From Pedobacter insulae (GTDB lineage: Bacteria > Bacteroidota > Bacteroidia > Sphingobacteriales > Sphingobacteriaceae): a DNA stretch of 64,000 bases. The first letter of the stretch is position 1; every line of letters starts with the position of its first letter. Below, piece by piece: positions 53,231 to 59,983 of this stretch. The stretch spans positions 124,001 through 188,000 of the forward strand of contig NZ_FOPP01000009.1 in the NCBI RefSeq assembly GCF_900113525.1. The letters run 5' to 3'. The position numbers and the translations under genes were made by a program. Below the pieces are notes generated by a model. That model was not told the origin of the DNA. It saw nothing but the letters and a program-made list of their open reading frames with translations, and searched no databases.

Positions 53231-53268
53231 TCATGCTTCTTAAAGTTGGGTTATTACCCATCAAAAGA
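53231..53268 (-). repeat. Duplicated flank: relic of the 54.84 kb intergenic segment
   Basis: Bases 53231-53289 match 54840-54897 (the 5' end and leader of the gene at 54334-54843 plus the end of the gene before it) almost exactly, with one substitution and one extra C. The start codon and leader of a 54334-like gene thus survive here without the gene. This records a past duplication of the two-gene unit followed by deletion. Confidence 0.75.
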
Positions 53269-53715
53269 TTACCCCTCACATAGCCATAGCCTACCCATTT
53301 TGGTAATTTCTTTTAAATTTATTATTGTATTCCCATTAAGAAAATAATAGATGCCTTCGATCGAACCATCTTTTTGTGCAAAGGTAAATTGTAAGGTTAT
53401 CTGATCTTTATTTGCACTCAGTTCTTTCGTGTGAGGTTCGAGTATATTACGAATGATTTCCTTCACTTTATTAGTGTCAACATGAATGTCTTTTCTGCTC
53501 ATGGGCAATCCGTTGGGATCTTTTAGGTAAAAAAGAGGTTTGTTTTCAAATCGGCCAACAACCCTGACAGAAAAGGAAGTCTTTCCCAAATAAGTGTTTT
53601 TTTTCACTACAAATGTTTTACCATCATAGTTGTGCTTGCCCTCTTTTAAAGAATTTTGGGCAAAACAGCTGGAGCAAAGCGTAATTGCTAAAAGGGTATA
53701 GATTAGGGTTTTCAT
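53269..53715 (-). pseudogene. Truncated type-B small secreted protein (last of the array)
   Basis: This copy, 148 residues, is close to 54870-55388 up to residue about 138 but then ends GRLWLCEG. Compared with its sister it lacks 65 bases (equivalent to 54898-54962) and gains one C, so the reading frame shifts and the conserved last 30 residues (KKQVKATFTGTEHNNYFFIN and the final VRVIF) are lost. The signal peptide and leader are intact. Whether the shorter protein works is unknown. Confidence 0.7.
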
Positions 53716-53734
53716 GGGCAGGTTCTATAGGTCT

Positions 53735-54253
53735 TCAAAAGAGTACGCTCACTATTCCGTATTCAATAAAATAGTAATCACTATACTCGTTTCCGGTAAA
53801 GTTCGCAGTAATTTGTTTCTTGATTTGCCTATCTATTTTTGCGATTTCTTTTAGATTGATCCGTGTATTTCCATTAAAAAAATAAAATATGTTCTCTATT
53901 GAACCATCTTCGGGATTAAACGTAAAATGCAAATCTATCCTTTCTTTGTTTACATTTAATTCTTTCTTGTTAGGCTCCAGTATATTATAAGTGATTTCCT
54001 TTACCTTGTTAATGTCAAAGTGTATATCTTTTTTTCTTATAGGCAGTGCGTTTGGCTTTTTGAGGGAGGGTTGCGGTTTGTTTTCAAATCGGCCAACAAC
54101 CCTAACGGTAATAGAGGTTCTTTCCAAATAAGCGCTTTTTTCCACTATAAATGTTTTACCATCATATTTATATTGACCCTCCTTTAAAGGCTTTTGAGCC
54201 CAACAGCTCGAGCAAAGCGTAATTGCTAAAAGGAAATAAATTAGAGTTTTCAT
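53735..54253 (-). CDS. Type-B small secreted protein, diverged copy
   Basis: From ATG 54253 this 172-residue protein follows the array pattern: signal peptide ending CWAQ, then YKYDGKTFIVEKSAYL, a central KKDIHFDINKVKEI, the strand-turn segment DGSIENIFYFFNGNT and a closing KKQITANFTGNEYSDYYFIE. It is the most diverged B copy. It starts after the leader AACCTGCCC shared by the array. The role is unknown; by context it partners the HExxH lipoprotein at 56995-58614. Confidence 0.7.
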   Translation of the reverse strand: MKTLIYFLLAITLCSSCWAQKPLKEGQYKYDGKTFIVEKSAYLERTSITVRVVGRFENKPQPSLKKPNALPIRKKDIHFDINKVKEITYNILEPNKKELNVNKERIDLHFTFNPEDGSIENIFYFFNGNTRINLKEIAKIDRQIKKQITANFTGNEYSDYYFIEYGIVSVLF

Positions 54254-54333
54254 GGGCAGGTTCGGTTTTAGCAAAACATTTAACTTTTTAGTTAAAACTA
54301 ACGCTTGTGTTAAATTAGCCTAGCGTACTATCA

Positions 54334-54843
54334 TTAGAATTTGTCAGGATATTTTGCTCCCTGAGAGTTAATAAGCATCGGTGATAAGAATATCTGTTTT
54401 CTTTTTGGGATTTTAATTTTATTAGCGGTACTCGAAATCTCAATCCAGTTATTTAAAATTTCCTCTCCGTTTTTAAAATTGAGAAAGTAATTTTCTCCTC
54501 TGGAGACCATGACTAACAGCACCAAAACTTCATTCTTATGTCTAATGAAGTCGGTCTTATTCTTTTTTAGTTCTAGGCTTATTTTGGTGATATCCAAAAG
54601 ACTGGTTAAATCTTTATTTTTTTCATTGGAGAAAATCACCGAGTCTATCATTCCTTTTTCATTTACCGACATGTTTATGGTAAAGAAAACAGCCTTCTCG
54701 TAGAAATCACCAGAATGGAAAAAACTGCTATTGACATTTATAGTCTTTACCAATGTTTTATACATGTTGCTATCTTGGGCCAAAGCGAAATTGGCAATGC
54801 CAGACAGCAGTATGAGGAGGAATAGGATTCTTATTTTATTCAT
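54334..54843 (-). CDS. Small secreted protein of a third type in the array
   Basis: From ATG 54843 this 169-residue protein has a typical signal peptide (ending NFALAQ); an ATG at 54870 overlapping the previous stop would add nine residues that are not signal-like. It does not match the A or B copies over its length. It does repeat their pattern of a hydrophobic strand, a Gly turn and a Ser/Leu helix: FTINMSVNEKGMIDSVIFSN, then LTSLLDITKIS. This suggests a distant relative with the same fold. I recognise no family. Confidence 0.6.
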   Translation of the reverse strand: MNKIRILFLLILLSGIANFALAQDSNMYKTLVKTINVNSSFFHSGDFYEKAVFFTINMSVNEKGMIDSVIFSNEKNKDLTSLLDITKISLELKKNKTDFIRHKNEVLVLLVMVSRGENYFLNFKNGEEILNNWIEISSTANKIKIPKRKQIFLSPMLINSQGAKYPDKF

Positions 54844-54869
54844 GCTTCTTAAAGTTGAGTTATTACCCA

Positions 54870-55388
54870 TCAAAAGATTACCCTCACATAGCCATAGTTA
54901 ATAAAAAAATAATTATTGTGTTCTGTGCCTGTAAAAGTTGCTTTGACCTGCTTTTTAATTTGCCTATCCATTTTGGCAATTTCTTTTAAGCTGATCAGTG
55001 TGTTGCCATTAAGAGAATAAGATATGCTTTCGATTGAACCATCTTTTTGTACAAAGGTAAATTGTAAGGTTATCTGATCTTTATTTGCACTCAGTTCTTT
55101 CGTGTGAGGTTCGAGTATATTACGAATGATTTCCTTCACTTTATTAGTGTCAACATGAATGTCTTTTCTGCTCATGGGCAATCCGTTGGGATCTTTTAGG
55201 TAAAAAAGAGGTTTGTTTTCAAATCGGCCAACAACCCTGACAGAAATGGAAGTCTTTCCCAAATAAGAGTTCTTTGTAACTACAAATGTTTTACCATCAT
55301 AGTTGTGCTTGCCATCTTTTAAAGAATTTTGGGCAAAACAGCTCGAGCAAAGCATAATTGTTAAAAGGGTATAGATTAGGGTTTTCAT
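54870..55388 (-). CDS. Type-B small secreted protein, copy 2
   Basis: This 172-residue protein has a signal peptide (CSSCFAQ), then KHNYDGKTFVVTKNSYLGKT, SRKDIHVDTNKVKEIIRNIL, FVQKDGSIESISYSLNGNT and the terminal KKQVKATFTGTEHNNYFFIN. It is nearly identical to 55944-56462 in its second half, both in protein and in DNA, so duplication or gene conversion was recent. Its stop overlaps a possible ATG of the next gene. Confidence 0.75.
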   Translation of the reverse strand: MKTLIYTLLTIMLCSSCFAQNSLKDGKHNYDGKTFVVTKNSYLGKTSISVRVVGRFENKPLFYLKDPNGLPMSRKDIHVDTNKVKEIIRNILEPHTKELSANKDQITLQFTFVQKDGSIESISYSLNGNTLISLKEIAKMDRQIKKQVKATFTGTEHNNYFFINYGYVRVIF

Positions 55389-55402
55389 GGGCAGGTTCTG
55401 TT

Positions 55403-55924
55403 CTAAAAGAAAACATCAAAGCTCGGATAATGGATGTATTGATAGTCTAGATATTCAATACCCGTAAAAGTTGCCTTGATCGAACCTGCTTTAATCTTCT
55501 TATCAATAGAAGCAATTTCTTCTAGCGTGATGTTAGGCTGATTATGAAGGGAATACGAAGTCCTCTCTACTTTACCATCTCTTTTAAAGGTTAAACTTAC
55601 ACTTAGAAAGGCATTTCTCGCTTTGAAGCTTGCTTGTTTTTTGCTCAAGGTTTTCAGTACAATCTCTTTTACCAAAGTGGTATCAAAATGAATATCCCGT
55701 TTAACCGGAGGGGAAGCATACTTGTTTTGTGGTGGTGGATAATTTTTGTTTTCGAAATTTTCTCCAATCCCAACAAGGATACTTATTATAGTTTTCTCGC
55801 CAAAAGTATGCTTTTTCACTACAAATGTCTTTCCATCTAGCTCGTATCTGCCTACCTTTAAAGGCTTTTGAGTCCAACAGCTATAACTTAAGCTAATTAA
55901 TAGGATATGAATTAGAGTTTTCAT
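55403..55924 (-). CDS. Type-A small secreted protein, copy 2
   Basis: This 173-residue protein closely matches 56477-56998: signal peptide (YSCWTQ), KPLKVGRYELDGKTFVVKK, PPQNKYASPPVKRDIHFDTT, LVKEIVLKTL, LSVSLTFKRDGKVERTSYSL and KATFTGIEYLDYQYIHY. It diverges mainly in residues 38-60 and 95-120, where surface loops are likely. After its stop TAG the bases AAC AGA ACC TGC CCA TGA follow, the same 18 bases as the end of the HExxH gene. Confidence 0.75.
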   Translation of the reverse strand: MKTLIHILLISLSYSCWTQKPLKVGRYELDGKTFVVKKHTFGEKTIISILVGIGENFENKNYPPPQNKYASPPVKRDIHFDTTLVKEIVLKTLSKKQASFKARNAFLSVSLTFKRDGKVERTSYSLHNQPNITLEEIASIDKKIKAGSIKATFTGIEYLDYQYIHYPSFDVFF

Positions 55925-55943
55925 AGGCAGTTTCTATATGTCT

Positions 55944-56462
55944 TCAAAAGATTACCCTCACATAGCCATAGTTAATAAAAAAATAATTATTGTGTTCAGT
56001 GCCTGTAAAAGTTGCTTTGACCTGCTTTTTAATTTGCCTATCCATTTTGGCAATTTCTTTTAAATTTATTATTGTATTCCCATTAAGAAAATAATAGATG
56101 CTTTCGATTGAACCATCTTTTTGTGCAAACTTAAATTGTAAGGTTATCTGATCTTTATTTGCACTCAGTTCTTTCGTGTGAGGTTCGAGTATATTACGAA
56201 TGATTTCCTTCACTTTATTAGTGTCAACATGAATGTCTTTTCTGCTCATGGGCAGTCCATTGGGATCCTTGAGATCGTGTTGTGGTTTGTTGTCAAATTG
56301 ACCAGCAACCCTTACGGAAAAGGAAGTTTTCCCCATATAGGAGTTCTTTGTAACTGCAAATGTTTTACCATCATAGTTGTGTTTGCCATCTTTTAAAGAA
56401 TTTTGGGCAAAACAGCTCGAGCAAAGCGTAATTGCTAAAAGTATATAGATTAGGGTTTTCAT
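55944..56462 (-). CDS. Type-B small secreted protein, copy 1
   Basis: This 172-residue protein has signal peptide LCSSCFAQ, KHNYDGKTFAVTKNSYMGKT, SRKDIHVDTNKVKEIIRNIL, FAQKDGSIESIYYFLNGNT, and the terminal FTGTEHNNYFFINYGYVRV. Compared with copy 2 the changes cluster at residues 50-70 (AGQFDNKPQHDLK against VGRFENKPLFYLK), while the second half is almost unchanged. Cleavage at AQ predicts a free periplasmic or secreted protein; the Cys before it is not in a good lipobox. Confidence 0.75.
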   Translation of the reverse strand: MKTLIYILLAITLCSSCFAQNSLKDGKHNYDGKTFAVTKNSYMGKTSFSVRVAGQFDNKPQHDLKDPNGLPMSRKDIHVDTNKVKEIIRNILEPHTKELSANKDQITLQFKFAQKDGSIESIYYFLNGNTIINLKEIAKMDRQIKKQVKATFTGTEHNNYFFINYGYVRVIF

Positions 56463-56476
56463 GGACAGGTTCTGTT

Positions 56477-56998
56477 TTAAAAGAAAACATCAAAACCATT
56501 ATAATGTATGAATTGGTAATCTAAATATTCAATACCTGTAAAAGTTGCCTTGATCGCACCTGCTTTTAGCTTTTTATCAATGTCTGCAATTTCCTCTAGC
56601 GTCACATTGAAATCATTATACAGAGCATAGAAAGCATCTTCAAGCTTGCCATCCTTTTTGAAGGTTAAACTCAGACTGAGAAAGGCTTTTTTCTCCTTGA
56701 AGCGTGCTCTTTTTTTGCCCAGGGTTTTCAGTACGATCTCTTTTACTAATGCGGTGTCAAAATGAATGTCTCGTTTAACCGGAGGGGAAGCATACTTGTT
56801 TTTGGGGGGAGGATAGCTTTTATTTTGTGGTTCTACTTCAGTACCTACAAATATACTCAACCTAGTTCTCACTCCGTTATTGAACTTTTTCACTACAAAT
56901 GTTTTACCATCTAGCTCGTATCTGCCTACCTTTAAAGGCTTTTGAGCCCAACAGCTATAACTTAAGCTAATTAATAGGATATAGATTAGGGTTTTCAT
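56477..56998 (-). CDS. Type-A small secreted protein, first gene after the HExxH lipoprotein
   Basis: This 173-residue protein has signal peptide SLSYSCWAQ, KPLKVGRYELDGKTFVVKKF, SPPVKRDIHFDTALVKEIVL, LSLSLTFKKDGKLEDAFYAL, LEEIADIDKKLK and KATFTGIEYLDYQFIHY. Its ATG overlaps the TGA of the HExxH gene as ATGA, so the two are translationally coupled. The strand-turn-strand-helix order in the middle loosely recalls the TonB C-terminal fold, but no family match is claimed. It is the prototype of the array. Confidence 0.75.
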   Translation of the reverse strand: MKTLIYILLISLSYSCWAQKPLKVGRYELDGKTFVVKKFNNGVRTRLSIFVGTEVEPQNKSYPPPKNKYASPPVKRDIHFDTALVKEIVLKTLGKKRARFKEKKAFLSLSLTFKKDGKLEDAFYALYNDFNVTLEEIADIDKKLKAGAIKATFTGIEYLDYQFIHYNGFDVFF

Positions 56999-58614
56999 GG
57001 GCAGGTTCTGTTAATGTGATTAAATAAATTGACTATTGCATAGGGTTGCATGTTTAGTGCTGTACTATGATAAGGGTTATTGGGTAAGGCGTTAAAAGCG
57101 GCTAAAAAGGAATTGTAGCTCGTCATAAAGTTATTGTACTCCGCTACCTCTGTAGGAGTACCTTCTGGTTTTAACTTAGGGTAAGTTGAATAATTATTGG
57201 TAACGGCTTTGACCCAATCCTCGTAAAGATCTTTTTGAGATGGCGTCCCGTTGGTAAAAGCAAGATAATTTCCATTGATCATATCATTCATCACCATCTG
57301 TTCAAATTCAGTGTTTACAAAACCAGCATTCGGCAATGTATTTGGCGGGGCATTTTCCGGTCTGCCATATTGTTCTATGCCCCCTGGATATACAGTCTGT
57401 TGAAAAGCATGGTAAAATTCGTGTTCCACTATATTCATTTGTGCAGCCGCAAGATCTGATCCAAAGTTAAATCCCTTTGTGAAGCCGTAACTCGCATTCC
57501 CGTCTTGAGCACTGATACAGAACTTAAAAGACCTATTCTCTGTTTTAAATTTTTCATAGATATATTTTGTGGCACAATTAAAAGTTTTTAAAGCAGTGAC
57601 AGAAGTGTTGATTATTGCCTTTTGATCAGCGGTAAGGTTATCACAAAACTGTTTGATCAACGAGTCAAGTGTAACCTCTGGTTCCTCAACAACACACTCC
57701 CCCGTTTCGAACATGATGAGCCCAGGGCATCCCGGATCACTGCTGCCACCGTCTCCGCTTCCACCGCCGCTCGGTTCATTACAGCTTATAAGTATCGATT
57801 CCACATTATAGATTACAACGGGGTCACAGTAGGTTGGCGTAGTCGCTTCCTCTGAGGCATAATAGCAATCCTGATACCAGTCCCATGTTACGAGATAAAT
57901 ACAATCGGGTGGGTCTACGGGTAATACCATTACTTTACTGCCCGATGGTTTTGCTGATTGCGCAAGGTTGCTGATGCCCCTCTTAACATTATTTGCAAGA
58001 TTGTATCTTTTAACAGCCTTTCCATTTTCAACGCGTATTGCAAAGAGCGCTTTGCCTTCCCAATCTTTATAATGTACATAACCAAAAAAATCCTTATCCA
58101 TTTGATTAATCCTGTTATGGCTAATATTTCCCTTGTGCTTTTTCAGGTATGCCTCATCGGGTATATAGCTGATAATCCGCTGACCTATCTTTCCATTCTT
58201 ATCTTTATAGATAATTAAACGGTCAAAACTGGCATCGATAACTTCTGGGTTGGCGACAGGCCTCTCGTCTGGATTTTTCGAAAGCGCCAGCGTAGGCGTA
58301 ATCTTATGGGCATACCTAAGTGGAATTTCAGCAAAGGTATATTGAAAAGTAATTCCTTCAGAAGCTTTGGTCCATACGGGAGTTTTTTTGTTATTCTTAA
58401 GGTCGGTCGTAGTTAACGTGCCTTTACTGCCAGAGAGCTTGACCGAAAAACTGTTTTGCTGCTGCAAGTGTTGAGCGTAGTATTCCTTTGCCCATTGTAG
58501 CCCCTCAGGCTTACTGGGGTCGCTAAATATATCGCCGATCTGCTTTTTACAGGAATAAACCAGTAGGAGGCAGAGCATGCCAAAAAAGATAGTGGGAGAG
58601 GTGAATTTCTTCAT
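56995..58614 (-). CDS. Lipoprotein with HExxH zinc-metallopeptidase-like C-terminal domain
   Basis: This 539-residue protein has a lipoprotein signal (lipobox VYSC, then KKQIGD). A first domain of about 230 residues (GLQWAKEYYAQHLQQQNSF, YIPDEAYLKKHKGNI, KDFFGYVHYKDWEGKALFAI) is followed by a Gly/Ser/Cys linker (SCNEPSGGGSGDGGSSDPG, about 281-299). The C-terminal domain carries HEFYH (398-402) in NIVEHEFYHAFQQ, with Glu at 436 or 438 in NTEFEQMV as likely third zinc ligand. The last residues are NRTCP, whose codons recur after later genes in the array. I do not recognise a named peptidase family. A candidate promoter and dyad lie just upstream. Confidence 0.7.
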   Translation of the reverse strand: MKKFTSPTIFFGMLCLLLVYSCKKQIGDIFSDPSKPEGLQWAKEYYAQHLQQQNSFSVKLSGSKGTLTTTDLKNNKKTPVWTKASEGITFQYTFAEIPLRYAHKITPTLALSKNPDERPVANPEVIDASFDRLIIYKDKNGKIGQRIISYIPDEAYLKKHKGNISHNRINQMDKDFFGYVHYKDWEGKALFAIRVENGKAVKRYNLANNVKRGISNLAQSAKPSGSKVMVLPVDPPDCIYLVTWDWYQDCYYASEEATTPTYCDPVVIYNVESILISCNEPSGGGSGDGGSSDPGCPGLIMFETGECVVEEPEVTLDSLIKQFCDNLTADQKAIINTSVTALKTFNCATKYIYEKFKTENRSFKFCISAQDGNASYGFTKGFNFGSDLAAAQMNIVEHEFYHAFQQTVYPGGIEQYGRPENAPPNTLPNAGFVNTEFEQMVMNDMINGNYLAFTNGTPSQKDLYEDWVKAVTNNYSTYPKLKPEGTPTEVAEYNNFMTSYNSFLAAFNALPNNPYHSTALNMQPYAIVNLFNHINRTCP

Positions 58615-58663
58615 AGTTAATCTAGGTTAACTAAATATATGATATATTTCTATAAATACAAAA
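58614..58663 (-). promoter_or_regulatory. Promoter and dyad of the HExxH/small-protein operon
   Basis: On the minus strand TTTTG (58663-58659), a 19-base spacer and TATATTTA (58639-58632) fit the -33/-7 pattern with one mismatch. Directly downstream TAGTTAA-N6-TTAACTA (58614-58633, read on plus) is a perfect inverted repeat that spans the expected RNA start and touches the start codon. It is placed as an operator would be. No regulator gene is adjacent. Confidence 0.4.
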
Positions 58664-58692
58664 CCCCCTCGCCGTTACGACGAAGGGGTTTC
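58660..58692 (-). terminator. Terminator of the odhAB transcript
   Basis: AAACCCC (58661-58667) pairs with GGGGTTT (58685-58691) and the stem continues with CTCG/CGAAG through one bulged base. On the minus strand it is followed by a U-rich stretch. It ends the leftward OdhA-OdhB transcript and partly overlaps the -33 region of the next operon. Confidence 0.65.
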
Positions 58693-58706
58693 TATGGGGT
58701 AAAGAA

Positions 58707-58746
58707 TTACGAAGTTTAACTAGCACGTTGGCGAGTAACTTCGTAA
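58707..58746. repeat. 10-base inverted repeat after the odhB stop
   Basis: TTACGAAGTT (58707-58716) and AACTTCGTAA (58737-58746) are exact complements around a 20-base loop, directly after the odhB stop. The core TTACGAAGT is shared with the 52-base palindrome at 28632-28683, so both may belong to one dispersed repeat family. Confidence 0.5.
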
Positions 58747-58749
58747 GGC

Positions 58750-59961
58750 TTAGATTCCCAACAATAATCTTGCAGGATCTTCCAATAATTGTTTTACGCG
58801 TACTAGGAATCCTACAGATTCACGGCCATCTATAATACGGTGGTCATATGATAAAGCGATATACATCATCGGGCGGATCACTACTTCTTTATTTTCGGCA
58901 ATAGGGCGCTCAATAATATTGTGCATTCCTAAAATGGCAGATTGAGGCGCATTGATAATCGGGGTCGACATCATCGATCCAAATACACCGCCATTGGTAA
59001 TGGTAAAAGTACCTCCGGTCATTTCTTCAATCGTTAATTTACTATCTCTAGCTTTAGTTGCTAATTCGATTACCGTTTTCTCGATCTGAGCCAGGCTCAT
59101 GCTGTCTGCATTTCTAATAATTGGAACTACCAATCCTTTAGGTGCCGAAACCGCAATAGAAACGTCAACAAAATCATTATAAACAATTTCTTCTCCGTCG
59201 ATACGTGCATTTACAGCTGGAAAATCCTTTGCCGCTTCACACACCGCTTTGGTAAAGAAACTCATAAAACCTAAACCAACACCATGCTTCTCTTTAAATT
59301 GGTCTTTATATTTAGCTCTCAAATCCATGATAGGCTTCATGTTTACTTCATTGAAAGTAGTTAACATAGCCGTTTCATTTTTAACGGTTACCAAACGTTT
59401 AGCAACAGTTTTGCGCAATGGCGACATTTTTTCTCTGCGCTCATTTCTTGATCCAGCAACCGCAACAGGTGCAGCTGCTTTCGGAGCTCCAGGCTTCAGG
59501 CTTTCTGCTTTAGTAGCATCTTCTTTCGTAATTCTACCGTCTACGCCAGTGCCTTTAACAGAACCAGCATCAACACCTTTTTCTGCTAAAATTTTAGCTG
59601 CCGAAGGCGAAGGGGTTCCAGTAGCATAACTTTCGCCCGATTTTGCTGCAACAGGTGCACTTACCTTATCGGCAACGGGTGCTTCGGCTTTTGGAGCTTC
59701 TGCTTTCGGACTAGCCGCTGCTGCACCACCCTCTTCAATCGTGCAAACTAAAGCACCAATAGGCAAAGTATCACCTTCACTCGCTACGGTTTTTAAAGTT
59801 CCAGCTTTTTCTGCAGTAAGCTCAAAGGTTGCTTTATCAGACTCTAATTCTGCAATGATTTCGTCCATTTCAACAAAATCCCCATCGTTTTTAACCCAAC
59901 GGGATAAAACTACCTCAGTAATCGACTCGCCAACAGGCGGAACTTTTATTTCTAAACTCAT
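58750..59961 (-). CDS. odhB: 2-oxoglutarate dehydrogenase E2 (dihydrolipoyl succinyltransferase)
   Basis: This 403-residue protein has an N-terminal lipoyl domain with the modified Lys43 in [11 protein letters not shown], an Ala/Pro/Lys linker, a peripheral-subunit-binding domain (about 115-150; [20 protein letters not shown]) and the catalytic acyltransferase domain ending in [15 protein letters not shown], with His374 and Asp378 as catalytic residues. It transfers succinyl from E1 to CoA in the citric-acid cycle. The length and domain order are those of SucB/OdhB. It lies 22 bases after odhA. No E3 gene is adjacent. Confidence 0.95.
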   Translation of the reverse strand: MSLEIKVPPVGESITEVVLSRWVKNDGDFVEMDEIIAELESDKATFELTAEKAGTLKTVASEGDTLPIGALVCTIEEGGAAAASPKAEAPKAEAPVADKVSAPVAAKSGESYATGTPSPSAAKILAEKGVDAGSVKGTGVDGRITKEDATKAESLKPGAPKAAAPVAVAGSRNERREKMSPLRKTVAKRLVTVKNETAMLTTFNEVNMKPIMDLRAKYKDQFKEKHGVGLGFMSFFTKAVCEAAKDFPAVNARIDGEEIVYNDFVDVSIAVSAPKGLVVPIIRNADSMSLAQIEKTVIELATKARDSKLTIEEMTGGTFTITNGGVFGSMMSTPIINAPQSAILGMHNIIERPIAENKEVVIRPMMYIALSYDHRIIDGRESVGFLVRVKQLLEDPARLLLGI

Positions 59962-59983
59962 GATTCTAAATATATATTATTGA

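Noticed and set aside
3755..58692. Mobile elements such as insertion sequences or prophage
   Set aside because: No transposase, integrase or phage structural gene was seen anywhere; the repeats found are short hairpin elements.
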